DNA of 64,000 bases. It comes from JACKFE01 sp050248735. Lineage in GTDB: Bacteria; Nitrospirota; Nitrospiria; Nitrospirales; UBA8639. The stretch covers positions 56,730 to 120,729 of the forward strand of contig JBFWRU010000011.1 in assembly GCA_050248735.1 (NCBI GenBank), given 5' to 3'. This document shows positions 9,517 through 18,881 of this stretch, piece after piece. The notes under the pieces were generated by a model. The model was not told the origin of the DNA, made no database searches, and saw only the letters and a list, made by a program, of their open reading frames with translations. Position 1 is the first letter of the stretch. Every line of letters starts with the position of its first letter. The position numbers and the translations under genes are program-made.

Positions 9517-10875
9517 ATGATAAAAAAATTTCCAAGCCCCACGATTGACCTTTTTGCCTTACTTCTTTTTTTAGGACTATTCACCCCTTCCTTGAGTATC
9601 GGCGAAGATGCCATTCTTGAGGCCACCCGGTCAGAATTTCAAAAAATTCCTATTTGGGTCATGGATTTTCCAGCCGTCAAACGGGACACGGCTCTTTCAG
9701 AAAATGCCCCTCAGACTGTGGTGTCGGTGCTAAAGGCCGATTTGCAACGATCACAGGTGTTTTCTGTCGCGGATATCCCTGGAACGCAAGGGGAATTTCA
9801 AGAAAACAAATGTGTGGGGCTGCCTTCCTCACAGGGCCCACAGTATCAAAAGGTGACCGTCTCTACTTGGGGACGATTGGGGGTAGGGGGGACCTCAAGC
9901 GGTGTCCAAGGACTGATTTTTGATGCCTGTGCCTTTGATCCAGGCCATCAAGACGTGTTAACCGGAAAACGATATTTCTCCTTAAAGACCACAGACGGTC
10001 TCATTCGCCTGATGGCCCATCGATGGGCAGATGAATTGGTCTACCGTTACACGGGGGAACAAGGGATTGCCCGAACAAAAATCGCTTTTGTCGGGGAGAA
10101 AGACAATGGGCGGGAACTGTTTGTGATGGATTATGATGGATATGACCCGCAACAGGTGACGGCGGATGGATATCTCAATCTGATGCCCGCCTGGTCGCCT
10201 GACCGAAAGTCTTTAGTATATACCGCTTATCGTGACCGTAAACAGCAGGTGATGCGACGTGATCTGGGCACAGGGCGGGAAGAAGTATTGGTTTCCCCGG
10301 CCAGTTTAAATATTACTCCAAATTTTTCCCCGAACGGGAAACTTCTGACCTATTCCGCCGCCCAGGAGGGAAATTCTGATATCTTCCAATTAGAATTGGA
10401 CACAAGAACCATTAAGCAGTTAACCTCCCATGATAGCGCGGATCTTTCCCCATCCTGGTCACCCGACGGACGCAAGTTGGCATTCACCTCAGACCGAGGG
10501 GGCCGTCCACAAATCTACCTCATGGATGCCGATGGCTCGAATGTCCACCGGTTGACTTACGATGGCGACTATAATGCCGCTCCAGCCTGGTCCCCCAAGG
10601 GAGATTGGATCGTCTATGTTTGCCGGGTTCCTTCAGAGGGATTTAAATTATGCAGAATTTCCCCTAACGGGGAACGTCGCGCGCAAATTACCACGGGGCA
10701 AAGCATTGACGATTCCCCCTCATGGGCACCAAATGGACGGCATCTGGTTTTCAGTTCCATTCGCCGTGGAGAAAGCCAACTGTATATCATAACAGTTGAG
10801 GGAAAGGGGCTAGAGAAAATTTCAACTATGGGGAGCCATTTAAGCTCTCCCTCATGGTCACCGTTTCAACCATAA
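9517..10875 (+). CDS. tolB: Tol-Pal system periplasmic beta-propeller TolB
   Basis: The 452-aa product has a signal peptide (FALLLFLGLFTPSLSIGEDA), an N-terminal domain (IPIWVMDFPAVKRD, residues about 40-190) and a six-bladed propeller made of WSPDGRKLAFTSDRGG-type repeats. Clear examples are PAWSPDRKSLVYTA, PSWSPDGRKLAFTS, PAWSPKGDWIVYVC and PSWAPNGRHLVFSS. TolB binds Pal and TolA in the periplasm. The start MIKKFPSP is chosen because the signal peptide follows it directly; an upstream in-frame ATG at 9466 would overlap tolA and spoil the signal sequence. AGGA lies about 13 bases upstream. Confidence 0.92.
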   Translation: MIKKFPSPTIDLFALLLFLGLFTPSLSIGEDAILEATRSEFQKIPIWVMDFPAVKRDTALSENAPQTVVSVLKADLQRSQVFSVADIPGTQGEFQENKCVGLPSSQGPQYQKVTVSTWGRLGVGGTSSGVQGLIFDACAFDPGHQDVLTGKRYFSLKTTDGLIRLMAHRWADELVYRYTGEQGIARTKIAFVGEKDNGRELFVMDYDGYDPQQVTADGYLNLMPAWSPDRKSLVYTAYRDRKQQVMRRDLGTGREEVLVSPASLNITPNFSPNGKLLTYSAAQEGNSDIFQLELDTRTIKQLTSHDSADLSPSWSPDGRKLAFTSDRGGRPQIYLMDADGSNVHRLTYDGDYNAAPAWSPKGDWIVYVCRVPSEGFKLCRISPNGERRAQITTGQSIDDSPSWAPNGRHLVFSSIRRGESQLYIITVEGKGLEKISTMGSHLSSPSWSPFQP

Positions 10876-10937
10876 AACCTATTGGTCTTCCATTTAGATT
10901 AGATGTGTTCGTAGTTTTTCAAAAAAGGAGTCAAGAG

Positions 10938-11957
10938 ATGTATCCAGCAGTTCACACGATGACAATCATTGGAATTTTGAGTCTGGCCATGGCCTCCATG
11001 ACCGGATGTGCAGAAAAACGGGTTCATGTGGCAACTCTGTCAGGAGCCCCTGGAGTGGGAGAGGGCATGGGGTTGGAAGCGGACAATCAGGCCAGCGATG
11101 CTGACACTCACGGACTGAAAGGGCTAGCCGTTGACGAATCTAATCTTGGGGGCAAGACCTCGAACACTGACTTGGACCTGACAAAGATTCCCGACCCAGT
11201 CCCTATGGCGGAACCTTCCTCGACGCAACCAGAAAATCAGCCAACCACGGTGGCCGATTCGACCTTGTCAAACGGAAGTAACAGTCTTCCTCTTCAAGAG
11301 GGGTCAAGTCTGAATACCCAGTCCAGCTCTTCTCCTCAGGATTCCGGCTCACACAATTTGGGAAACTTCCCATCGACCACGCTTGCTGAAATGGGGGCAG
11401 GAACGAGCGAAGGCACACCCTCATCATTGCAGGATATATCTTCTCAAGATTCATCTGTTCAACAGGGGACCTCATCACAGATGGAGACCTCTCAACCAGG
11501 CATCTCAGATCCTGATTTGGAACAAATCCCAGGGAATCTTCAGGTGGCCAAAGCCGAGCCTTCCGATGCCCTACATGAACAACTGGAGCGCATGAAAAGC
11601 GAAGAACTGGCTGCGGTATCCGCTGGACTGGAAGATGTGTTCTTTCAGTTTGACAGCTGGACATTAACCGGAGAAGGCAAACAGGCATTGGAACGAAATT
11701 TGGGGTGGTTGCGGAATGATCCTTCCGCCACATTGCTTATTGAAGGACATGCCGATCAACGAGGCACACAGGCCTACAATATGATTCTAGGCAAAAAGCG
11801 TGCGGGAGCTATCCGGGATTATCTCAATGAATTAGGGGTAGATCAGAATCGCCTTTCGGTCATTTCCTATGGCAAGGACAAACCGTTCTGCCAGGATCCG
11901 ACAGAGGTATGCCACCAACTTAACCGGCGCGGACACCTTCTCGTACAAAACCCTTAA
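10938..11957 (+). CDS. pal: Peptidoglycan-associated lipoprotein Pal
   Basis: The 339-aa lipoprotein starts with a signal peptide and lipobox (ASMTGC), has a long Ser/Thr/Gln-rich linker (about residues 30-210), and ends with an OmpA-like peptidoglycan-binding domain. That domain shows FFQFDSWTLTGEGKQAL, LLIEGHADQRGT and the NRRGHLLVQ ending; it contains the conserved Asp and Arg that bind diaminopimelate. Pal anchors the outer membrane to peptidoglycan. AAGGAG seven bases ahead of the ATG at 10938 fixes the start; a longer frame from 10854 overlaps tolB and lacks a signal at its front. The linker makes it nearly twice the length of E. coli Pal (173 aa). Confidence 0.92.
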   Translation: MYPAVHTMTIIGILSLAMASMTGCAEKRVHVATLSGAPGVGEGMGLEADNQASDADTHGLKGLAVDESNLGGKTSNTDLDLTKIPDPVPMAEPSSTQPENQPTTVADSTLSNGSNSLPLQEGSSLNTQSSSSPQDSGSHNLGNFPSTTLAEMGAGTSEGTPSSLQDISSQDSSVQQGTSSQMETSQPGISDPDLEQIPGNLQVAKAEPSDALHEQLERMKSEELAAVSAGLEDVFFQFDSWTLTGEGKQALERNLGWLRNDPSATLLIEGHADQRGTQAYNMILGKKRAGAIRDYLNELGVDQNRLSVISYGKDKPFCQDPTEVCHQLNRRGHLLVQNP

Positions 11958-12020
11958 TAGCGTTGCGGCTGCGAACCAAATATTCAATTGTCCTGATCAA
12001 GAAGGAGGATCTCGGATACT

Positions 12021-13847
12021 GTGAACATTGGCTTTAATCGAATGGCAATCTTGTCCCCATTCACCGGTACTACCTGCCTCGCGAGAATGCTTGGAGTAGG
12101 TCTCATGCTCATGGTCGGACCAGGCTGTGTTGCACAACAAGCCGATTTGGCCAAGATTCAAAAAGATCTTGAAGCACAAATTGCCAAAATTAAAGAAGAA
12201 AAAAAGGCGTTGGGGTCTCAAGTGGACGAAGCAAAGTCCGCAATTGCGGAATCCCAAAATATTCTGACCAAACAAAAAGCCGATATAGCCAAAATGCAGA
12301 ATGATTTAGCTCCACGCACAGAATTTGCCGACTTGAACCAACAAATGAAACTGATTCGCGAAAGAGACCTGCCCAGTTTGTATGGAAAAAATGAAGAGAG
12401 TGAAAAAGGGATCAGGGACCTTGAAAAATCTCTCAAGCAACAGATGGATTCCATACAATCCATCCGGGAGACCGTCACAGCACAGGGCGACCAATTACAA
12501 ACCACTCAAACACAGGCCACGGCTCTGGTCCAACAGGTAGACGAGAAGAATCAAGCACTCACCAATACCATGACCGAATTCCAGGAATCCCTGACCCAAT
12601 TCAAAGAAGTTCTGGGTGATATGGGGACCAAACTAAAAGGGCAACGGGAAGATTTGACGGCTCAACACACAAGCACGGTGGCCCACGACGAACGTCTTCA
12701 AGCACTCGACGCGAGCACCAAGGAGTTGTCACAAGGGCTCACCCAGTTACGGGAAGCGGTAGAACAATCCGGAACGGTGTTGGGGGGGAGACTTGATGAA
12801 CAGGGTGGCAAAGTCAATCGCCTTCAAGAGCAAATGACGGCCTTGCAAGGAAAACTGGAGAATGACACCCAGGCGTTGCGAACCTACCTGGAAAAGGACG
12901 TCCAAACAGCCCTCACGCAAGTGGTCAAAGATGTCGAGTCGCAGCAACGGCCAATTCACGCTCGCCTCGAAGCACTTCAAAAGGATATGGAAATTCTTGG
13001 AACCCATGTTCAAGCCGATGCCACCCAGGTGCAGGAGCTCTCTCAATCCGTCCTGAAACTCAGGGAAGCGCAGGATGTCATGGGAAGTTTACTGGGTAAG
13101 CGGGGAGATGAGATCATTCAGCAAGCGGGCAGACTTTCAGAACGTATGAATGTCCTCGAATCCCACCAATCGGAACTCACGCAACAATTACAATCCAATA
13201 CCCAAAAAACCGGAAACCATCTCAACGAAGTCACGGCAAGCCTTAAATCTCTCTCTCACGCCGTTGAACAAACCAGCCAATCCCTTGGCAGCCGGATCAC
13301 CCAACAGGAAGAAACGCTTCAAAAATTCCAACAGACTGCTCAGCAGTTTGAACAGTTACAGCAGAACACTGCCCGGCAAATGGCCGAGATGAAAACCGCC
13401 GCCGATATGACCGATCAATTACGACAATCGACCGAACAGATCTCCAAGCGATTGCAGGATTTGGAAATTCATCAATCCGGTCTGGTCGGCAAACTCGATT
13501 CAGACGCCCAGACCACTAATACACACCTCAAAGAGGTGAATAAGAGTATTCAGTCCGTGGCCCAGGCTCTGGAGTCAGTAAGCGGCAAACTCAATACCCG
13601 GATGGAAGATCAGGAACAACGGCTGAATCGGGCAATGACCAACTTCCAAAAGGTCCAGGGGGTAGCCGAAGGCTCCCAGACAAATCTTAATCATCTCAAC
13701 CAGTTAACAGAAACCGTAAATCAACTGAGGGATGTGGTAAATACAATCGGGACCAAGCTGGGGGAACGCGTGGATGAACATGAAGACCGACTGAGCCAAT
13801 TAGCCCAACACGTCAACCGCCTTCAAGGCACAAAATCAAAAAAATAG
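12021..13847 (+). CDS. Large coiled-coil lipoprotein in the tol-pal cluster
   Basis: This 608-aa protein begins with a signal peptide and lipobox (MVGPGC, Cys at about residue 36). It then consists almost wholly of Gln/Glu/Lys-rich heptad sequence. A loosely repeated pattern recurs about every 90-100 residues: a Leu-Gly-x-x-Leu element followed by D/E-E-x-x-x-x-RL and then LxxL (for example LGGRLDEQGGKVNRLQEQM and LGERVDEHEDRLSQLAQHV). I do not recognise a family. It would form a long rod, presumably periplasmic or outer-membrane anchored. GAAGGAGGAT precedes the GTG start by about ten bases; an ATG at 12042 is an alternative. Its place between pal and cpoB suggests a structural part in the same envelope system, which is inference. 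Confidence 0.75.
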   Translation: MNIGFNRMAILSPFTGTTCLARMLGVGLMLMVGPGCVAQQADLAKIQKDLEAQIAKIKEEKKALGSQVDEAKSAIAESQNILTKQKADIAKMQNDLAPRTEFADLNQQMKLIRERDLPSLYGKNEESEKGIRDLEKSLKQQMDSIQSIRETVTAQGDQLQTTQTQATALVQQVDEKNQALTNTMTEFQESLTQFKEVLGDMGTKLKGQREDLTAQHTSTVAHDERLQALDASTKELSQGLTQLREAVEQSGTVLGGRLDEQGGKVNRLQEQMTALQGKLENDTQALRTYLEKDVQTALTQVVKDVESQQRPIHARLEALQKDMEILGTHVQADATQVQELSQSVLKLREAQDVMGSLLGKRGDEIIQQAGRLSERMNVLESHQSELTQQLQSNTQKTGNHLNEVTASLKSLSHAVEQTSQSLGSRITQQEETLQKFQQTAQQFEQLQQNTARQMAEMKTAADMTDQLRQSTEQISKRLQDLEIHQSGLVGKLDSDAQTTNTHLKEVNKSIQSVAQALESVSGKLNTRMEDQEQRLNRAMTNFQKVQGVAEGSQTNLNHLNQLTETVNQLRDVVNTIGTKLGERVDEHEDRLSQLAQHVNRLQGTKSKK

Positions 13848-13980
13848 AGGAAGGAGCACAAGGCAGCTTTTCCATCCTAGGCAGAATTCCAGCAAAAATG
13901 GGTGCTTTTTCTATCTTCCTTCCCCTGGTACAGTATATGTTATGATCAAGTATTGTTCTGAAAATCCGAGAGAAGAAGGA

Positions 13981-14898
13981 ATGACATTGTTATCTTACAT
14001 GCCCGTGACACCATTCAAATCATGGAAGATTGGTCTATTGGGCTGGACTCTGGTTATCTCCGGTTGTGCCACTGAGCCAAATCTGACCGATATCCAAAAA
14101 CAAATACAGCTCCTGACCGTCCAACAAGAGGCATCTCAGAAACATGAACAGCAAGCACTGGAACGCCTAGGCACAATTGAGTCGCAATTGGATGAGCACG
14201 ACTTTCTCGTAGGGGAATTGATTAAAACGGAAGAAGAAGCCAGCCTTGACACCCGGCACCTCCTAGAAAAGCTTGAACGGACCAGTACCATGCTTCGGGA
14301 ACAAATTGAGCAAACCCGGTCCACTACCCAGCGAAGAGACCAAGATCTCTCTATTCGTGTTAAAGCCCTGGAAAGCCGGCTGGATAACATGGTCCACCAA
14401 CCACGATCTACCCCCGTTGAGGTAACCTCCCCCCCTGGGTCGCCATCCTCCCACGGTGTTAGCGGCTCCTCCACGGACAACAATAAACCACCGGAGCCTC
14501 CTGCAGCTCCTAACATTGAAAATGAGGCCTCGGCCTTTCGGTCGGCTTATAAAGTGTACCTCAACGGGAATTATGAGCGGGCCTCAGTAGAATTCCAGCG
14601 TTTTGTGAAACATTATCCCGATACGACACTGACCCCTCAAGCCTTCTATTACCTTGGAGAATCCCAGTACTTCCAAAAGCAGTATGACCCTGCCAAGCAA
14701 ACCCTCGAACATGTGGTGTCCAGCTATCCCAATAATAAATACCGGATTTCTGCTCTCTACAAGCTCGGTCAACTCATGTTGGAAACCGACCAACGGACGA
14801 AGGCTCAGGAATTCTGGAATCGAGTTATTCAAGAATTTCCCGAATCTCCGGAAGCTACGCACGCCAAGGAACAATTGAAAAAGTCAGGCTTGTCCTAG
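13981..14898 (+). CDS. cpoB: CpoB (YbgF) cell-division coordinator
   Basis: The 305-aa product has a lipoprotein-like signal (LLGWTLVISGC), an N-terminal coiled coil for trimerisation (about 25-125), a Pro/Ser linker, and C-terminal TPR repeats (FRSAYKVYLNGNYERASVEF, ALYKLGQLMLETDQRTKAQE). In E. coli CpoB is periplasmic and coordinates peptidoglycan synthesis with Tol-driven outer-membrane constriction; there it has a cleaved signal, whereas here the Cys suggests lipidation. The start at 13981 is preceded by a GA-rich stretch (GAGAGAAGAAGG), though the spacing is tight; an earlier in-frame ATG at 13942 would delay the signal peptide. Confidence 0.85.
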   Translation: MTLLSYMPVTPFKSWKIGLLGWTLVISGCATEPNLTDIQKQIQLLTVQQEASQKHEQQALERLGTIESQLDEHDFLVGELIKTEEEASLDTRHLLEKLERTSTMLREQIEQTRSTTQRRDQDLSIRVKALESRLDNMVHQPRSTPVEVTSPPGSPSSHGVSGSSTDNNKPPEPPAAPNIENEASAFRSAYKVYLNGNYERASVEFQRFVKHYPDTTLTPQAFYYLGESQYFQKQYDPAKQTLEHVVSSYPNNKYRISALYKLGQLMLETDQRTKAQEFWNRVIQEFPESPEATHAKEQLKKSGLS

Positions 14899-14964
14899 CT
14901 CATTAAAGGTGGTAGGTTTCGCGTTTGCGAGAGACGAGACCGTCCCCTCATCCACTTCTCGGCT

Positions 14965-16752
14965 ATGCACTCACCAGTTCAGGGTAAAATTCAGGTCCTT
15001 CCTGACGATGTCTCCTGTCGTATTGCGGCGGGAGAAGTGGTGGAACGTCCTTCTTCAGTCGTTAAGGAATTGCTGGAGAACAGTCTTGATGCCGGTAGTA
15101 CATTGATCACCATAGAGGTGGAGGAAGGCGGGCGTCGGCTTATTCGCATCACGGACAATGGAGAGGGCATGAGTCGTCCTGATGCCCAACTTTCCTGTCA
15201 GCGGTTTGCCACAAGTAAACTCCGACACGAAGATGATCTCCATCGTCTGAATACTCTCGGATTCCGTGGAGAAGCCTTACCCAGCATTGCTTCGATTTCG
15301 CGGTTTCGCCTCAAAACCATCCCTCCAGACTCATCTGTCGGAACTGAAACCTCTACGATCGGGGGAGTCACCTGGGACATTCAGGACTTTGCGGGGACCC
15401 GAGGGACAGAAATCGAAGTCCGGGATGTCTTTTTCAATACTCCGGGGCGGCTCAAATTTCTCAAATCCGTTCCCACGGAATTTTCTAAAATCTGTTATGT
15501 CGTGCAACAAGCCGCTTTGGTCAATCCAGCGGTTCACTTCCGATTATTTCATCAGGGCAATAAGGTCTTTGAGTATCCATCAGCCAACACCACACAGGAT
15601 CGATTGTTACAAATTTATGGAACGCCCTTTCTCGAGCGGTATGTACCTCTGACCCATCACAGCCCAGGGTTCCAGTTAACAGGATTTACCGTCAGCCCCC
15701 ATTTCGCCAGAAATACCAGATCACCCCAAGAAATTTTCGTCAATCGACGGGCTATCAAAAATTCCACCATTGCCCATGCCATCCAGGAAGCCTATGGAAC
15801 ATTTCTTCCCAAAGGCCGACAGCCACAATATATTCTCTTCCTGACCCTGGACCCTGATAGCCTGGACGTCAATGTTCACCCCACCAAGCGGGAGGTGCGA
15901 TTTTCCCGACCAGAGATCATTCATAGTGGGGTCCGTCAGGCCATTAAAAATGTTTTTTTTGCGACTCCAAACCAAAGAACCTTGCAGGCGGAAACTCCCG
16001 AAGCCACTCCGACTGAACCTTTAAGATCAGGCGGATTGAAGCCCTCCTCCTGGTCTCCCCCTTCCCCCAAAATGGGATCAACCAAACTCTCCCACACGTC
16101 CACACCCACCAGATCATCCTTATCGTTATTGGTGCAAGAACCACCTACGCCCTACGTTTCACCGGAACATCCCACTTCAATTTACCCACTTGGTCAAATT
16201 CACCACACGTATCTCTTGGGGCAAATTGGCGAGGATCTCTATATCATCGATCAACATACCGCCCATGAGCGGGTCCTCTTTGAGCGACTGCTACGAAACT
16301 GGGCCAATCGTGAACTCCCCCAGCAAGGTCTTTTGATCCCGGAGCCTCTTGAACTCCCTCCACACCAACAGACCCAATTGGAAGAATGGCTGCCCACCTT
16401 TGAAAAAGTTGGATTGCAGATTGAACGATTTGGTCAAACGGCCTACGTGGTCCGGAGCGTCCCATCAATGCTGGGATCGGGATCCGTGGGCGCGTTGGTC
16501 ATGGAATTACTGGATGAACTTACCGAATGGAGATCCCAGGATTCCCTGGAAAGAGCCCTTCGACCGATTTTTGCGACAATAGCCTGTCAAAGCGCCGTAC
16601 AAGCCGGACGCTCCATGTCACCACCCGAAATCCACACGCTCCTCCAGGATTGGGCGCAAGAACGCTACCCGATGACCTGTCCTCATGGACGCCGGGTTGC
16701 TCTTCGCCATTCGCTTGAAGAATTACAGACCCTTTTCGCACGGGCCACCTGA
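14965..16752 (+). CDS. mutL: DNA mismatch repair protein MutL
   Basis: MutL (595 aa) links mismatch recognition by MutS to strand incision. The N-terminal GHKL ATPase is intact: IAAGEVVERPSSVVKELLEN, DNGEGM and FRGEALPSIASI. After a Pro/Ser linker (about 335-395) the C-terminal dimerisation domain shows the metal-binding endonuclease motif in the form DQHTAHERVLFE (D429; the usual Ala after His is Thr) and the CPHGRR element at C572. This predicts a nicking MutL that works without MutH, as in most bacteria. It is followed by miaA after 12 bases, a common mutL-miaA pairing. No strong ribosome binding site precedes the ATG. Confidence 0.93.
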   Translation: MHSPVQGKIQVLPDDVSCRIAAGEVVERPSSVVKELLENSLDAGSTLITIEVEEGGRRLIRITDNGEGMSRPDAQLSCQRFATSKLRHEDDLHRLNTLGFRGEALPSIASISRFRLKTIPPDSSVGTETSTIGGVTWDIQDFAGTRGTEIEVRDVFFNTPGRLKFLKSVPTEFSKICYVVQQAALVNPAVHFRLFHQGNKVFEYPSANTTQDRLLQIYGTPFLERYVPLTHHSPGFQLTGFTVSPHFARNTRSPQEIFVNRRAIKNSTIAHAIQEAYGTFLPKGRQPQYILFLTLDPDSLDVNVHPTKREVRFSRPEIIHSGVRQAIKNVFFATPNQRTLQAETPEATPTEPLRSGGLKPSSWSPPSPKMGSTKLSHTSTPTRSSLSLLVQEPPTPYVSPEHPTSIYPLGQIHHTYLLGQIGEDLYIIDQHTAHERVLFERLLRNWANRELPQQGLLIPEPLELPPHQQTQLEEWLPTFEKVGLQIERFGQTAYVVRSVPSMLGSGSVGALVMELLDELTEWRSQDSLERALRPIFATIACQSAVQAGRSMSPPEIHTLLQDWAQERYPMTCPHGRRVALRHSLEELQTLFARAT

Positions 16753-16764
16753 CGACACCGCCTC

Positions 16765-17790
16765 ATGGTCACGGGCCACCTAATCAAAACCCGGCACCCG
16801 GTCGTCGCAATTGTTGGTCCTACCGCAATTGGGAAGAGTCGAATTGGTATCCAGGTTGCCAAGCAATTGCAAACCGAAATCCTCACCGCGGACTCCAGAC
16901 AGGTGTTTCGCGAAATGGATGTCGGCACAGACAAACCGAGCCTCATCGAACGCCAAGGAGTTCCCCATCGCTTAATTGACCTGGTTGATCCGGACCAACC
17001 ATTCAACACCGGCGATTTCCGGCAAGCGGCCATACCGGAGATCTCCCGACTTCACCAAGCAGGAAAGATCCCGTTAGTGATCGGCGGAACCGGGTTGTAT
17101 ATTCGAACCCTCCTACGGGGGCTATGCCCGGGACCACCAGCCGACTGGGCTCTCCGACAACAAATGGCGGAGGACGCGAAACTCCATGGCCCGCACTATT
17201 TATTTCATCAGCTCCAACGAGTTGATCCTGCATTGGCCAAACGCCTCCATCCCAACGATCAACCCAAAATTCAACGGGCGTTGGAAGTGTATGCTCTTTT
17301 GGGGAAACCCTTTTCCCATATCCAGGACAAACACCAGTTTACCGATGCGCCCTACCCCTATCTCCTGATTGGATTGACCATGGATCGAGCAACTCTCTAT
17401 GAACGGATTGACACCAGAGTGGAATTGGAAATAGACAAGGGCCTGATTCAGGAAACACAACAGTTATTGGATCATGGCTATTCCAGAGAACTGGGGTCCA
17501 TGAAGGGGCTGGGATACAAACAATTTTCCGGGTATATCGCGGGTGAATATTCCTATGAGGAAGCCGTTCGAATTCTCAAGCGAGATACGCGTCGTTTTGC
17601 CAAGCGACAAATGACCTGGTTTGCAAAAGAACCGGGAATCCAATGGTTATCCGTCGATCAATCGGATATTCCTGACCGCGCCACAACAGCGATCATTGAC
17701 CGGATCACCAATTTTTTCATATCCCTGGAATCCGACACTTATAACTCACCCTACCATCCCCAAAAATCGCATGAGACTAACCATTCATGA
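16765..17790 (+). CDS. miaA: tRNA dimethylallyltransferase MiaA
   Basis: The enzyme (341 aa) adds a dimethylallyl group to N6 of A37 in tRNAs that read codons starting with U. The P-loop GPTAIGKS is at residues 18-25, followed by the family motifs TADSRQVFREMDVGTDKP, GTGLYIR and the C-terminal RRFAKRQMTWF. Length is slightly above the usual 300-320 owing to a short C-terminal tail. It follows mutL closely and is probably in the same transcript. Confidence 0.94.
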   Translation: MVTGHLIKTRHPVVAIVGPTAIGKSRIGIQVAKQLQTEILTADSRQVFREMDVGTDKPSLIERQGVPHRLIDLVDPDQPFNTGDFRQAAIPEISRLHQAGKIPLVIGGTGLYIRTLLRGLCPGPPADWALRQQMAEDAKLHGPHYLFHQLQRVDPALAKRLHPNDQPKIQRALEVYALLGKPFSHIQDKHQFTDAPYPYLLIGLTMDRATLYERIDTRVELEIDKGLIQETQQLLDHGYSRELGSMKGLGYKQFSGYIAGEYSYEEAVRILKRDTRRFAKRQMTWFAKEPGIQWLSVDQSDIPDRATTAIIDRITNFFISLESDTYNSPYHPQKSHETNHS

Positions 17791-17961
17791 TCGATCGTGT
17801 TACAATCAACCCACGCCTGACAGGACAGCCGACTCACACACGGGAAGTCTTCCAGATTTTTTTCAAAAGGTCTCGAAGGGGCGTTGGGAGATACGGCGAG
17901 ATATCCCTTTGTGATCAAGACAGCTTCGTGAAGTTATTTCCCATACTATAAGAGGTGACTG

Positions 17962-18876
17962 GTGACAACACGAAAGGCCACGACTCGTGCCCCTCAAGCC
18001 CAGATCGGCATCATCGGAGGTAGCGGGCTCTACCAAATGCACGGCCTCAGCCATATGAAAGACGTTCGCGTTTCCACACCATTTGGAAGACCGTCTGACC
18101 CCATAAAAGTTGGTTCCTATCAAGGGCTGCGCGTGGCCTTTCTGGCGCGTCACGGGCGAGACCACCGAATACTGCCTTCTGCGATTAATTACCGAGCAAA
18201 CATCCACGCACTGAAATCACTCGGCGTCACTCGCGTGTTCTCCGTCAGTGCGGTGGGGAGCATGAAGGAAGCCATTCGACCGGGAGATTGCGTACTGCCG
18301 GATCAATTTCTTGACCGCACCACCCAACGGGCCGGTACCTTTTTTGATCAGGGGGTTGTGGCCCATGTGGCGTTTGCGCATCCCATCTGCCATTCCCTGT
18401 CTGATATTCTCTGGCAAGCGGCACATGCCCATCCAGTTACCGTCCATCGTCCAGGAACCTATTTGTGTATCGAGGGTCCGCAATTTTCCACCAAAGCCGA
18501 ATCCCTGCTCTACCGGCAATGGGGAGTCGACGTCATCGGCATGACAAATATTCCTGAAGCCAAATTAGCCCGTGAAGCCGAATTATGTTATGCCACCTTG
18601 GCCCTGGTGACCGATTACGATTGTTGGCATGAAACCGAGGAGGCGGTGTCAGTTGGCGGCATCCTGGAGATCATGCACAAAAATGTGGAAATGGCTCAAC
18701 TGATTTTGGCCAAAGCCCTTGAGCTGACCACAGGACTGGGACACTGCGCCTGTCACACCGCCTTGGAACATGCCGTGATCACTCCGCTGGCTTCCTTCAC
18801 TGCAACCGCCAAAAAACGGTATCAGATGTTGTTGCGGCGATATTTATCTACACAGTCTCGAACTAAAAAGAGGTAA
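17962..18876 (+). CDS. mtnP: S-methyl-5'-thioadenosine phosphorylase
   Basis: The cytosolic enzyme (304 aa) splits methylthioadenosine into adenine and methylthioribose-1-phosphate, recycling the by-product of polyamine and related reactions. The family signs are IGIIGGSGLYQM near the N-terminus, FLARHGRDHRILPSAINYRA (substrate site), CIEGPQFSTKAES and VIGMTNIPEAKLAREAELCY (an MTAP/PNP signature including the Met-Thr-Asn of the base pocket). The start is a GTG at 17962 with AGAGG upstream. The C-terminus extends about 20 residues beyond the usual length. A PfkB-type sugar kinase follows after five bases, suggesting a joint salvage role. Confidence 0.9.
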   Translation: MTTRKATTRAPQAQIGIIGGSGLYQMHGLSHMKDVRVSTPFGRPSDPIKVGSYQGLRVAFLARHGRDHRILPSAINYRANIHALKSLGVTRVFSVSAVGSMKEAIRPGDCVLPDQFLDRTTQRAGTFFDQGVVAHVAFAHPICHSLSDILWQAAHAHPVTVHRPGTYLCIEGPQFSTKAESLLYRQWGVDVIGMTNIPEAKLAREAELCYATLALVTDYDCWHETEEAVSVGGILEIMHKNVEMAQLILAKALELTTGLGHCACHTALEHAVITPLASFTATAKKRYQMLLRRYLSTQSRTKKR

Positions 18877-18881
18877 CGAGT

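Noticed and set aside
11203..11733. 176-residue reverse frame within pal
   Set aside because: Antisense shadow caused by the low-complexity linker of pal.
14136..14516. 126-residue reverse frame within cpoB
   Set aside because: Antisense shadow of a clear cpoB gene.
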